Source: a bacterium (lineage in GTDB: Bacteria > Bdellovibrionota_C > UBA2361 > OMII01). Taken from it: a stretch of 5,403 nt of DNA. Location: the NCBI GenBank assembly GCA_017853915.1, contig JAFMIS010000193.1, positions 1-5,403 of the forward strand, in the 5' to 3' direction. The notes below the pieces were generated by a model, which made no database searches, was not told the origin of the DNA, and worked only from the letters and a program-made list of their open reading frames with translations. Each line of letters starts with the position of its first letter. Position 1 is the first letter of the stretch. This document shows, piece after piece, positions 1-5,186 of this stretch. Position numbers and translations under genes: made by a program.

Positions 1-141
1 TTGGTACATGAGGTCCTGGAAATCGGCTCGGCCTTTCTTAAATCCAACTGTATTGACGTTTGCCAAGTTATTGGAAATCACGTCAATGTTGGTCTCTTGT
101 GCGTTCATTCCAGTTGCCGCTGAGTACAGAGCTCTAATCAT
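1..141 (-). CDS. flgG: Flagellar basal-body distal rod protein FlgG, N-terminal 47 residues (cut by window edge)
   Basis: FlgG forms the distal rod of the flagellar motor, crossing the periplasm between the proximal rod and the hook; rod proteins are exported by the flagellar type III apparatus. Only the first 47 codons are present, and the gene continues to the left of the window. The visible protein starts MIRALYSAATGM and carries the N-terminal rod signature NNLANVNTVGFKKGRADFQD (residues 24-43), which matches FlgG closely; the KKGRADFQDLMYQ stretch distinguishes it from FlgF. The ATG at 139-141 has a GAGAGG ribosome binding site at 147-152, five nt upstream. It follows flgF after 16 nt on the same strand, so the two are almost certainly co-transcribed, as is usual for rod genes. 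Identification is firm for a fragment; the C-terminal half cannot be judged. Confidence 0.96.
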   Translation of the reverse strand, partial: MIRALYSAATGMNAQETNIDVISNNLANVNTVGFKKGRADFQDLMYQ

Positions 142-157
142 AGATTCCTCTCACAAT

Positions 158-913
158 TTATTGACGTCTTCCCACTTGATTAATTGCTGTCTGGTTCAAT
201 CCATCCAAAGACTGCGCCGCTTTTGTGTAGGCTTCGAAGGCTCGATTAGTCGCGATCAGATCGACCATACCCGTCACCGCCGAAACATTCGACATCTCCA
301 ACGCTTGAGGTTCCATTCGACCATCAACGATGGTGGGCTGAGCACCCGTTGATTTAAACCGCGCGCCCTCAGTGGCTATAAGGCCAGATGTATCCTCAAA
401 TCGAGCAACCTGTATTCGCCCCACCGGAATACCAGCTACTCGCACCGTACCATCAGTGCCTATAAACGGGTTGCCACCTTGAATAATTATCGCGCCACCA
501 TCTCCCTGTACTCGATAACCGTCTTGGGTTACCAATTCACCGTTTTCGTTTAAGGTGAAATTTCCCGCCTTTGTATAGAGTGGTCCCTGAGGAGTATCGA
601 TCACGAAGAAGTCTTTGGGCCCTCTAATCGCCACATCCAGCGGATTCCCCGTTGGCTGAATCGGGCCTTGAGAAAAATCGATCTGAGTGCGTGCCTCTGT
701 AACATTTGGCACTCGTATTCGATCGGCTCGGGCAAACGCGTCTTGGTCCTTGATTGTGCCGGCGAGGGTTTCGTCGAAACTTTGGGGCTCAGAGACCACA
801 TACTGCCCCTTGAAACCAACCGTATTGATGTTGGCAAGGTTGTTGTTCTGAACCTCCAGCTTGCGCATCTGCAAGACGCCCGACGATGCTGCTGCGTATG
901 TTCCGATATCCAT
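158..913 (-). CDS. flgF: Flagellar basal-body rod protein FlgF
   Basis: FlgF is a proximal rod subunit of the flagellar basal body, located in the periplasm and exported through the flagellar secretion system. The 251-residue protein has the normal family length. In order it shows the N-terminal rod motif NNLANINTVGFKG (about 24-36), a variable region, the hook/basal-body core with TGNPLDVAIRG (88-98), a stretch with YTKAGNFTLNENGELV (113-128) followed by GYRVQG, and the C-terminal helical region with LEMSNVSAVTGMVDLIATNR (205-224), which packs with the N-terminal helix in rod and hook proteins. The start ATG has a strong AAGGAGAG site at 920-927, six nt upstream. It lies 16 nt after the coiled-coil gene and 16 nt before flgG. 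FlgF and FlgG are paralogues; the shorter length, the MDIGTYAAASSGV start and the position before a clear flgG favour FlgF. Confidence 0.95.
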   Translation of the reverse strand: MDIGTYAAASSGVLQMRKLEVQNNNLANINTVGFKGQYVVSEPQSFDETLAGTIKDQDAFARADRIRVPNVTEARTQIDFSQGPIQPTGNPLDVAIRGPKDFFVIDTPQGPLYTKAGNFTLNENGELVTQDGYRVQGDGGAIIIQGGNPFIGTDGTVRVAGIPVGRIQVARFEDTSGLIATEGARFKSTGAQPTIVDGRMEPQALEMSNVSAVTGMVDLIATNRAFEAYTKAAQSLDGLNQTAINQVGRRQ

Positions 914-929
914 GAGACGCTCTCCTTAC

Positions 930-1712
930 CTATGCCGATGGCTCTTCCCGGCGAGATGCACTCAGAGCTCCGAGTCGGGGATCTGCAGAGGTCCGTCGAC
1001 TACGGGTGCGCTGCTGCTCTTGCTCCTCCTCCCTTTCGATCTCGATCATCTCTGCGAGGCGCTTAACCCCCTCCATCGGAAGTTTTGTGGCGCGAGAAAC
1101 CTCCTCGGCTTTCCGTCCCTCTTTCAACAAGATTTCAGCCTTGCCATACAACTGCTGAAGGGCTTGAACCGGAGAGATCTCTTTTGCCGCTGGTGGCGGC
1201 GTCTCATCCTCTTCGAATGAAGTCCACTCCGAGGCTCGAGGCGACTTAATTCGAGTCGTGAATTGAACATCTTCTTGTGGCTCCGCCTCAGCACGTACTG
1301 TGTGCTTCATGGTTGGCGCTTCAGGAGCTCTTGACTCAGCGGGAGCCTCGTTCTTTCTGAGGATCGTCGCGATCTCTTTTGCTTCGCGACGAGCGCTTTC
1401 GCAGATTAGAGACAGCTCCTTGGTCAGGCTCTCCGCCTCAACCACAGACAAGGAGAGCTGCTTCTCATGACGCTCGACATCCCCTACATACTTGTGAATG
1501 TTCTGCTCCCGCCGAAGAAGCTGCTCGTTGATATGTCGAGCAGCGGTCTCAGCATCGGAGATAATTCGGCGCAAACTCGCCTCTATCTCCACAGCATGTG
1601 GCAAGAGCGCTTGCACCCTCGAGCTCTTGATGTACCTGAATGCCATGACAAGAATTGATGTCACCAAGCACAGGTCTACAACCATCTGCCAGATTGATAT
1701 TTGGTTGATCAT
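930..1712 (-). CDS. Membrane-anchored coiled-coil protein with C-terminal DUF2802-like helical domain, first gene of the rod operon
   Basis: No experimentally known function is recognised. The 260-residue protein has one N-terminal membrane segment (about residues 8-27, WQMVVDLCLVTSILVMAFRY) followed by a basic KSSR stretch. Next come a long charged, probably coiled-coil region (about 40-120) and a linker rich in Pro, Ala and Glu (about 121-180). A short helical domain at about 183-226 (QLYGKAEILLKEGRKAEEVS, then RATKLPMEGVKRLAEMI) resembles the helix-turn-helix-like DUF2802 domain, and the tail is strongly charged (EREEEQEQQR, then Arg/Ser). DUF2802 proteins are known near flagellar and chemotaxis genes in proteobacteria. 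The family call is by eye and needs a profile search. The ATG has GTGAGGA upstream, and the stop lies 16 nt before flgF, next to the flgF ribosome binding site. The position suggests a role in flagellar assembly or placement at the inner membrane (inference). Confidence 0.85.
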   Translation of the reverse strand: MINQISIWQMVVDLCLVTSILVMAFRYIKSSRVQALLPHAVEIEASLRRIISDAETAARHINEQLLRREQNIHKYVGDVERHEKQLSLSVVEAESLTKELSLICESARREAKEIATILRKNEAPAESRAPEAPTMKHTVRAEAEPQEDVQFTTRIKSPRASEWTSFEEDETPPPAAKEISPVQALQQLYGKAEILLKEGRKAEEVSRATKLPMEGVKRLAEMIEIEREEEQEQQRTRSRRTSADPRLGALSASRREEPSA

Positions 1713-1752
1713 GAGGTCCTCACCTTCACATTCTTACCCTTAGCCGCGTGTC

Positions 1753-1782
1753 AAAAAGCCGGGATCCCAGTGGGATAGCCCG
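1753..1782 (-). terminator. Terminator-like hairpin with T5 tract in the leader of the flagellar operon
   Basis: Read on the minus strand, CGGG-(CT bulge)-ATCCC, loop ACT, GGGAT-CCCG forms a nine-pair stem, followed by GC and a TTTTT tract at 1757-1753. This is the form of an intrinsic terminator. It lies 40 nt upstream of the coiled-coil gene and, if the sigma-54 promoter call is right, inside that operon's leader. No minus-strand gene ends here, so it may act as an attenuator or stop stray transcription. The structure is seen by eye; termination is inferred. Confidence 0.45.
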
Positions 1783-1885
1783 TCATTTGGTTGACTCAGC
1801 GCCCTTTCTTGCTCCCGCTAACCACTTGAATTAACATGGGGCGGAAGCCCTTAAGCCTTTTTGAGGGGCTTTCAGGTAATGGAGA

Positions 1886-1902
1886 GGCAAAAGCCCTGCC
1901 AA
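1886..1902 (-). promoter_or_regulatory. Candidate sigma-54 (-24/-12) promoter for the coiled-coil gene-flgF-flgG operon
   Basis: The minus strand reads TTGGCAGGGCTTTTGCC. Against the sigma-54 pattern YTGGCACG-N4-TTGC it matches every core base except one (G for C after TGGCA), and the GG and GC pairs have exactly the required ten bases between them. Transcription would start near position 1875 and run leftward through a leader of about 160 nt into the operon. Sigma-54 control of rod and hook genes is known in several proteobacteria. The site also falls in the 5' leader region of the divergent aminotransferase gene. Confidence 0.5.
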
Positions 1903-1933
1903 ACACCCGACGACCATGCAACGCAAACTTGTT

Positions 1934-1940
1934 AGGCGAG
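1934..1940 (+). promoter_or_regulatory. Ribosome binding site that decides the aminotransferase start
   Basis: AGGCGAG lies six nt before the ATG at 1947. The reading frame is open further upstream, to an ATG at 1836, but those extra 37 codons resemble nothing in the family, while the residues after 1947 begin exactly as the family does (LLTPGPT). The site therefore supports the downstream start. Confidence 0.6.
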
Positions 1941-1946
1941 CAATCC

Positions 1947-3086
1947 ATGTTTAAAGAGAGACTCCTCACCCCCGGCCCCACAATCATTCCCCAACGGATT
2001 CTTCAGGCCATGGAGCTGCCCATGCTGCATCACCGTAGTGATGTATTTAAGAAGGAACTTGTGAAGGCGTGCGAGGGGATGCGGTGGCTTTTGGGATGGG
2101 ATTCAGACCCGGTATTTCTTGCGTGCTCAGGCACAGGGGCGATGGAAGCCGCTCTTCTCAACACCTGCTCCCCCGGTGATGAAATAATTACTATTAACGG
2201 CGGGGCGTTCGGCGCACGATGGAGAGCGATCGGCGAACGACTCGGTTTGGTAGTGCATGAATTGACGATCGAATGGGGTCTACCCGCGACCCCGGAACAG
2301 GTCCAAGAGATTGTACGCGCTCATCCTCGCGCCAAAGCGCTCTGCGCGCAACATAGCGAAACATCAACGACAGTGCTTCATCCGCTGGAGAAAATTCTCC
2401 CGGAGGTCAAAAAGATCGCTCCCCACATACTTACTATCGTCGATGCCATTTCAGCGTGCGCTACAACGCCGATGCCAGGAACTCCCTCCACCATCGATAT
2501 GTATATCGCCGGTTCTCAGAAGGCGTTTATGCTTCCGCCAGGACTCTCGATTCTCGCACTGTCAACTCAAGCATGGAACGCGGTGGAATCAACTCCCAAG
2601 CGCACCCTGTATTTTGACATCGGACTAGAGAGAAAATCTCTCGCTCACGGCGAAACGTCGTGGACCCCAGCATCAACTATCATCGTAGGGCTCAATGCGG
2701 CTATAGAGATGTTTCGTGAGGAGGGGCTCGATGCTATCAGCTCTCGCCACCAAAAACTGTCGCGCGTGACTCGGGCGGGATTAGGATCTCTCGGTTGCAC
2801 TGTTCTAGCGCCGGATGCTCCATGTCCCAGCGTAACGGGATTTTTTCCTCCTCATGGGCTTGAAGCCGATACGATCAGGTCTCTCGTGAGGAAAAACTTT
2901 GGGATCCGTCTAGCCGGAGGACAGGGAAAATTATCTGGAAAAGTCGTGCGGGTGGGCCACATGGGTTATGTAGACGCCTTTGATGTCGTGAACGGCATAT
3001 CAGCGATAGCTCTGACGATGCGCGGCCTCGGAGCGCACGTTGACACGAGCGCCGCTATATCGGCGTGCTTCAATACTTTCGATTGA
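1947..3086 (+). CDS. Class V PLP-dependent aminotransferase, alanine/serine-glyoxylate aminotransferase type
   Basis: A cytosolic fold-type I pyridoxal-phosphate enzyme, likely moving an amino group between alanine or serine and glyoxylate or pyruvate. Related proteins also act in serine synthesis or are annotated, misleadingly, as a soluble hydrogenase subunit, so the substrate is not fixed by sequence. At 379 residues it has normal length. Visible motifs are LLTPGPT (6-12), the HHR substrate loop (28-30), the cofactor-phosphate loop SGTGAMEAA (61-69), VDAIS with the ring-nitrogen aspartate D166, GSQKA with the Schiff-base lysine K192, and LAGGQGKLSGKVVRVGHMG (322-340) with R335 likely binding the substrate carboxylate. 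All key residues are present, so it should be active. The ATG at 1947 is chosen over 1836 because the family begins at this point. hemF follows after 15 nt, suggesting co-transcription. No confident sigma-70 promoter was found upstream. Confidence 0.93.
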   Translation: MFKERLLTPGPTIIPQRILQAMELPMLHHRSDVFKKELVKACEGMRWLLGWDSDPVFLACSGTGAMEAALLNTCSPGDEIITINGGAFGARWRAIGERLGLVVHELTIEWGLPATPEQVQEIVRAHPRAKALCAQHSETSTTVLHPLEKILPEVKKIAPHILTIVDAISACATTPMPGTPSTIDMYIAGSQKAFMLPPGLSILALSTQAWNAVESTPKRTLYFDIGLERKSLAHGETSWTPASTIIVGLNAAIEMFREEGLDAISSRHQKLSRVTRAGLGSLGCTVLAPDAPCPSVTGFFPPHGLEADTIRSLVRKNFGIRLAGGQGKLSGKVVRVGHMGYVDAFDVVNGISAIALTMRGLGAHVDTSAAISACFNTFD

Positions 3087-3091
3087 TACGT

Positions 3092-3098
3092 GGAGAAG
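3092..3098 (+). promoter_or_regulatory. Ribosome binding site fixing the hemF start
   Basis: GGAGAAG begins inside the possible GTG start at 3090-3092 and sits correctly before the ATG at 3102, with six nt between GGAG and the ATG. Translation from the GTG has no such site in front of it, so the ATG at 3102 is preferred and the protein is four residues shorter than the longest reading. Confidence 0.75.
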
Positions 3099-3101
3099 CA
3101 G

Positions 3102-4007
3102 ATGAAAGATAGAGCAGCTCAACTGTTCAAAGATATTCAAGTACACATCTGCCGTGGATTAGAGCAGGTAGATGGCGTCGCTACGTTTCGCAGTGACGAG
3201 TGGAATCGCACCGATTCAAAGGGTGGTCATGGCGGCGGAGGTATCACACGCATACTGTCGAATGGAGCAGTTTTTGAAAAAGCTGGTGTGAATTTTAGTA
3301 ATGTGCACGGAACCATGCCGGCTGAGTTCGCGGCAAAATTAGGTGCGGCCAAAGCGGAACTGCCTTTCTCAGCGACTGGCGTATCTCTCGTGATTCACCC
3401 CTACTCCCCAATGGTCCCCACGACCCATGCAAACTGGCGTTTTCTCGAACTAGGAGACAAGAGATGGTTTGGTGGTGGCTCGGATCTCACCCCGTACTAT
3501 CTTCAGGAGGATGACGCGAGGCATTTCCACGCGGTCTTAAAGGGAATGTGCGATACGCACTCTCCGGAATACTACTCGCGCTTCAAAAAATGGTGCGATG
3601 AGTACTTCTTTTTACCGCACCGAGCGGAGACTCGCGGCGTAGGGGGCATATTTTTCGACTATATAGGTCGTGACGATGGCGCCGATCTGGAGAAAGTATT
3701 TTCGTTCGTTCAGGATCTGGGATTTGGATTCACCGAGCAATATCTACCGATTGTTGAAAAACGAAAGGCCCTTCCCTTTACCGAGGAGCAGAAGAAATTT
3801 CAGCTCCTCAGACGCGGTCGGTATGTTGAATTTAACCTACTCTATGATCGAGGCACCCACTTCGGCCTTCAAACTGGAGGGAGAATCGAATCCATCTTGA
3901 TGTCGCTACCTCCCGTGGTGAATTGGGATTATTGCCCTCAGGTAACCCCGGGCTCGGCAGAGGAGCAACTACTCAGCGTGCTGCACGAGCCACGAGAATG
4001 GGTCTAG
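3102..4007 (+). CDS. hemF: Oxygen-dependent coproporphyrinogen III oxidase HemF
   Basis: HemF oxidatively decarboxylates the two propionates on rings A and B of coproporphyrinogen III to vinyl groups, giving protoporphyrinogen IX, with molecular oxygen as acceptor. It is a late step of haem synthesis and acts in the cytosol as a homodimer. The 301-residue length is typical. Conserved blocks appear in order: GGHGGGGITRIL (41-52), FEKAGVNFSNVHG (58-70), HPYSPMVPTTHANWR (99-113), WFGGGSDLTPYY (122-133), HRAETRGVGGIFFD (173-186), GRYVEFNLLYDRGTHFGL (238-255) and ESILMSLPP (263-271). No key block is missing. It starts 15 nt after the aminotransferase stop and is probably its operon partner. Its presence implies haem synthesis under oxygen; whether the anaerobic enzyme HemN also exists cannot be seen here. 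Transcription converges on the DUF2905 gene 29 nt downstream. Confidence 0.98.
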   Translation: MKDRAAQLFKDIQVHICRGLEQVDGVATFRSDEWNRTDSKGGHGGGGITRILSNGAVFEKAGVNFSNVHGTMPAEFAAKLGAAKAELPFSATGVSLVIHPYSPMVPTTHANWRFLELGDKRWFGGGSDLTPYYLQEDDARHFHAVLKGMCDTHSPEYYSRFKKWCDEYFFLPHRAETRGVGGIFFDYIGRDDGADLEKVFSFVQDLGFGFTEQYLPIVEKRKALPFTEEQKKFQLLRRGRYVEFNLLYDRGTHFGLQTGGRIESILMSLPPVVNWDYCPQVTPGSAEEQLLSVLHEPREWV

Positions 4008-4055
4008 GCGGAATAATTCGCCAACAGCCATGCGCCCTATTTTAAAAGGCGCTGG
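4007..4055. terminator. Two small hairpins at the convergent hemF / DUF2905 junction
   Basis: GGCG-g-AA / TT-CGCC (4007-4022) begins in the hemF stop codon. CCA-t-GCGCC / GGCGC-TGG (4028-4055) overlaps the last codons of the DUF2905 gene. Both could fold on either strand and lie where terminators for two converging genes are expected. Neither is followed by a clear T tract, so a terminator role is only inferred from position. Confidence 0.3.
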
Positions 4056-4273
4056 ACAAGCCAGGATACAACGCTTAGCAGGATACTCAATATTACCATG
4101 GAGACCAGCGGGATATACACCTCCGTGCGATCGCTTGAATAATGAATGTCACCGGGAAGTCGACCGAACCACTGAGTTGGGTTGATACCTTTTGGAAGAA
4201 TTAACAGCATGCCTCCCAGCGCCACCAAGGCAGCTCCAACTACGATCAGAATTCTTCCTATCTCCATCTCCAT
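4037..4273 (-). CDS. DUF2905 family small membrane protein
   Basis: A 78-residue inner-membrane protein of the DUF2905 family, whose function is unknown. It has two hydrophobic segments (about 7-27 and 53-75) joined by a loop carrying the family signature GRLPGDI (37-43), just after LPKGINPTQWF. Length and layout are normal for the family. The ATG at 4271-4273 is used here; a second ATG two codons later is equally possible and would remove only Met-Glu. The ribosome binding site is mediocre (a GAGAG stretch about 10 nt upstream), which fits translation following the 43-aa ORF that ends 20 nt before it. The two hydrophobic genes on this strand are probably one transcription unit. It converges with hemF. 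Confidence 0.88.
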   Translation of the reverse strand: MEMEIGRILIVVGAALVALGGMLLILPKGINPTQWFGRLPGDIHYSSDRTEVYIPLVSMVILSILLSVVSWLVQRLLK

Positions 4274-4293
4274 AAAGTAAACATCTCTCTGCC

Positions 4294-4425
4294 CTATTGA
4301 AAGGGCGTTTGTGGCACGGTCTGATCAAGCCCAGATATCCAGGCCCCCAATACCAGTATCCCTCCGAGCCCCAAGCCCACCCCCGCTTGAAAGTCATAAG
4401 CGTTACGAAGACTTAGACGAGCCAC
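4294..4425 (-). CDS. Small 43-residue putative membrane protein, GTG start, upstream of the DUF2905 gene
   Basis: I do not recognise the protein. Read on the minus strand from a GTG at 4423-4425 it gives 43 residues starting MARLSLRNAYDFQAG, then a single hydrophobic segment (VGLGLGGILVLGAWISGL, about 16-33) and a short polar tail ending DQTVPQTPFQ. A strong GGGAGG ribosome binding site lies seven nt before the GTG. The stop is 20 nt before the DUF2905 start on the same strand. Good initiation signals, the membrane-type composition and the placement support a real gene. A competing 82-codon frame over the same bases (4149-4397), rich in Trp and Arg and lacking family features, looks like a shadow. 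The hydrophobic run may be partly a by-product of GC-rich bases, so certainty is moderate. Confidence 0.5.
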   Translation of the reverse strand: MARLSLRNAYDFQAGVGLGLGGILVLGAWISGLDQTVPQTPFQ

Positions 4426-4544
4426 ACTGAGGCCTCCCTGAAAATAAGTGAAACTTGGGCACGGATTATCAACTTTTCTTAGGAATTATCCGTATCTCCC
4501 TTGGGACACGGAACACTCGTAACACGTTTGTAGGAGAAAGAAGT
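4426..4544. other. Divergent intergenic region between the small membrane ORF and the response regulator
   Basis: These 119 nt must hold the promoters of both divergent units. Apart from the GGGAGG site (4433-4438, minus) and the AGGAG site (4532-4536, plus), I see only weak candidates. One is TTGATA with a poor -10 (ACTTAT) 17 nt further on, on the minus strand, ahead of the small ORF. Another is an AATTAT on the plus strand at 4484-4489 without a matching -35. A short inverted pair CGGAT/ATCCG (4462-4466, 4488-4492) might be an operator but is only five bases. Confidence 0.35.
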
Positions 4545-5186
4545 ATGGGACCAGTAAAACTTTTTCTAGTTGAGGACCATCTGTTGATGAGGCAAGCGAT
4601 CGCGCGCGCTCTCTCAGTCAACAACAAATACGAAGTAGTAGGACACGCGGCTGACACCGCTGGATTTATGTCCAACCCAAGTCAGGCAGGCGCTGATGTA
4701 ATCATCCTCGATATGATGATGTCTCGACACGCGTGCCTCGAGACACTGCAACAGTTACGACAGATGGGCGTGTCTACACCGGTCCTGATCCTCTCGGGAG
4801 ATGAAAGCAAATTTAATGTTCAAGCAGCCCTCAGCGCAGGCGCTAAAGGTTTTGTACCAAAAAAATCGGATCTGGCCGAGATGGAGTTCGCGATCGATGC
4901 CGTCGCAAAAGGTGGAACGTATGTCAGTCCATCACTAGCAAACCAACCCGGTGAGGGATCAGCAGAGCAAGGGTCAGCATATGACTCAAGCGTGCTTTCA
5001 CCACGCGAGCGAGAAATATTTGTTCTACTCGCTCAGGGGAGAAAAAATAGAGATATCGGCGCACAGCTGACGATAAGCACTCGCACCGTAGACACTCACC
5101 GATCCAATATCCTGAAGAAGCTCGGTCTGCACAGCAACGCGGAACTCGTACGGCTGGCGATCGCGGAGGGTCTGGTCGCTATTTAG
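4545..5186 (+). CDS. NarL/LuxR-family two-component response regulator
   Basis: A cytosolic transcription factor expected to be switched by phosphorylation from a histidine kinase. The 213-residue length is typical. The receiver domain (about 3-122) has the acidic pair E10-D11, the phosphoacceptor D56 (DVIILD), S84 in LILSGDES and K106 in FVPKKSD. The DNA-binding domain (about 148-211) has LSPREREIFVLLAQG, then DIGAQLTISTRTVDTHRSNI and LKKLGLHSNAELV, a full LuxR-type helix-turn-helix. The receiver loop after D56 reads MMMSRHACLE, where most relatives have a Pro two or three residues after the Asp and a Gly before the conserved Leu; it may still be phosphorylated. The ATG at 4545 follows AGGAG (4532-4536) by eight nt, and the receiver fold begins directly after it, so the in-frame upstream extension to 4455 is not used. 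No kinase gene is adjacent, so its signal and targets are unknown. Confidence 0.93.
   Translation: MGPVKLFLVEDHLLMRQAIARALSVNNKYEVVGHAADTAGFMSNPSQAGADVIILDMMMSRHACLETLQQLRQMGVSTPVLILSGDESKFNVQAALSAGAKGFVPKKSDLAEMEFAIDAVAKGGTYVSPSLANQPGEGSAEQGSAYDSSVLSPREREIFVLLAQGRKNRDIGAQLTISTRTVDTHRSNILKKLGLHSNAELVRLAIAEGLVAI

Noticed and set aside
1749..1754. Perfect minus-strand -35 hexamer TTGACA upstream of the coiled-coil gene
   Set aside because: No acceptable -10 at 15-19 nt, and the hexamer overlaps the T tract of the terminator-like hairpin.
1879..1935. An 18-codon ORF ending just before the aminotransferase start, as a possible leader peptide
   Set aside because: It has no properly spaced ribosome binding site and no run of codons for one amino acid that would suggest attenuation; likely chance.
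1815..1937. GTTAGGC at 1931-1937 with an upstream CTAAC, considered as an integron attC-like site
   Set aside because: No matching GCCTAAC core partner at the other end and no proper imperfect palindrome; there is also no integrase or cassette context.
1836..1946. In-frame N-terminal extension of the aminotransferase from an upstream ATG
   Set aside because: The family begins at the ATG at 1947, which has its own ribosome binding site; the 37 extra residues look like translated leader.
4149..4397. An 82-codon minus-strand ORF overlapping the DUF2905 gene
   Set aside because: Out of frame with the recognisable DUF2905 protein, with Trp/Arg-rich random-looking composition; a shadow frame.
4450..4470. 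TTGGGCACGG ahead of the response regulator as a sigma-54 element
   Set aside because: The -12 half (TTGC) is missing at the required spacing.
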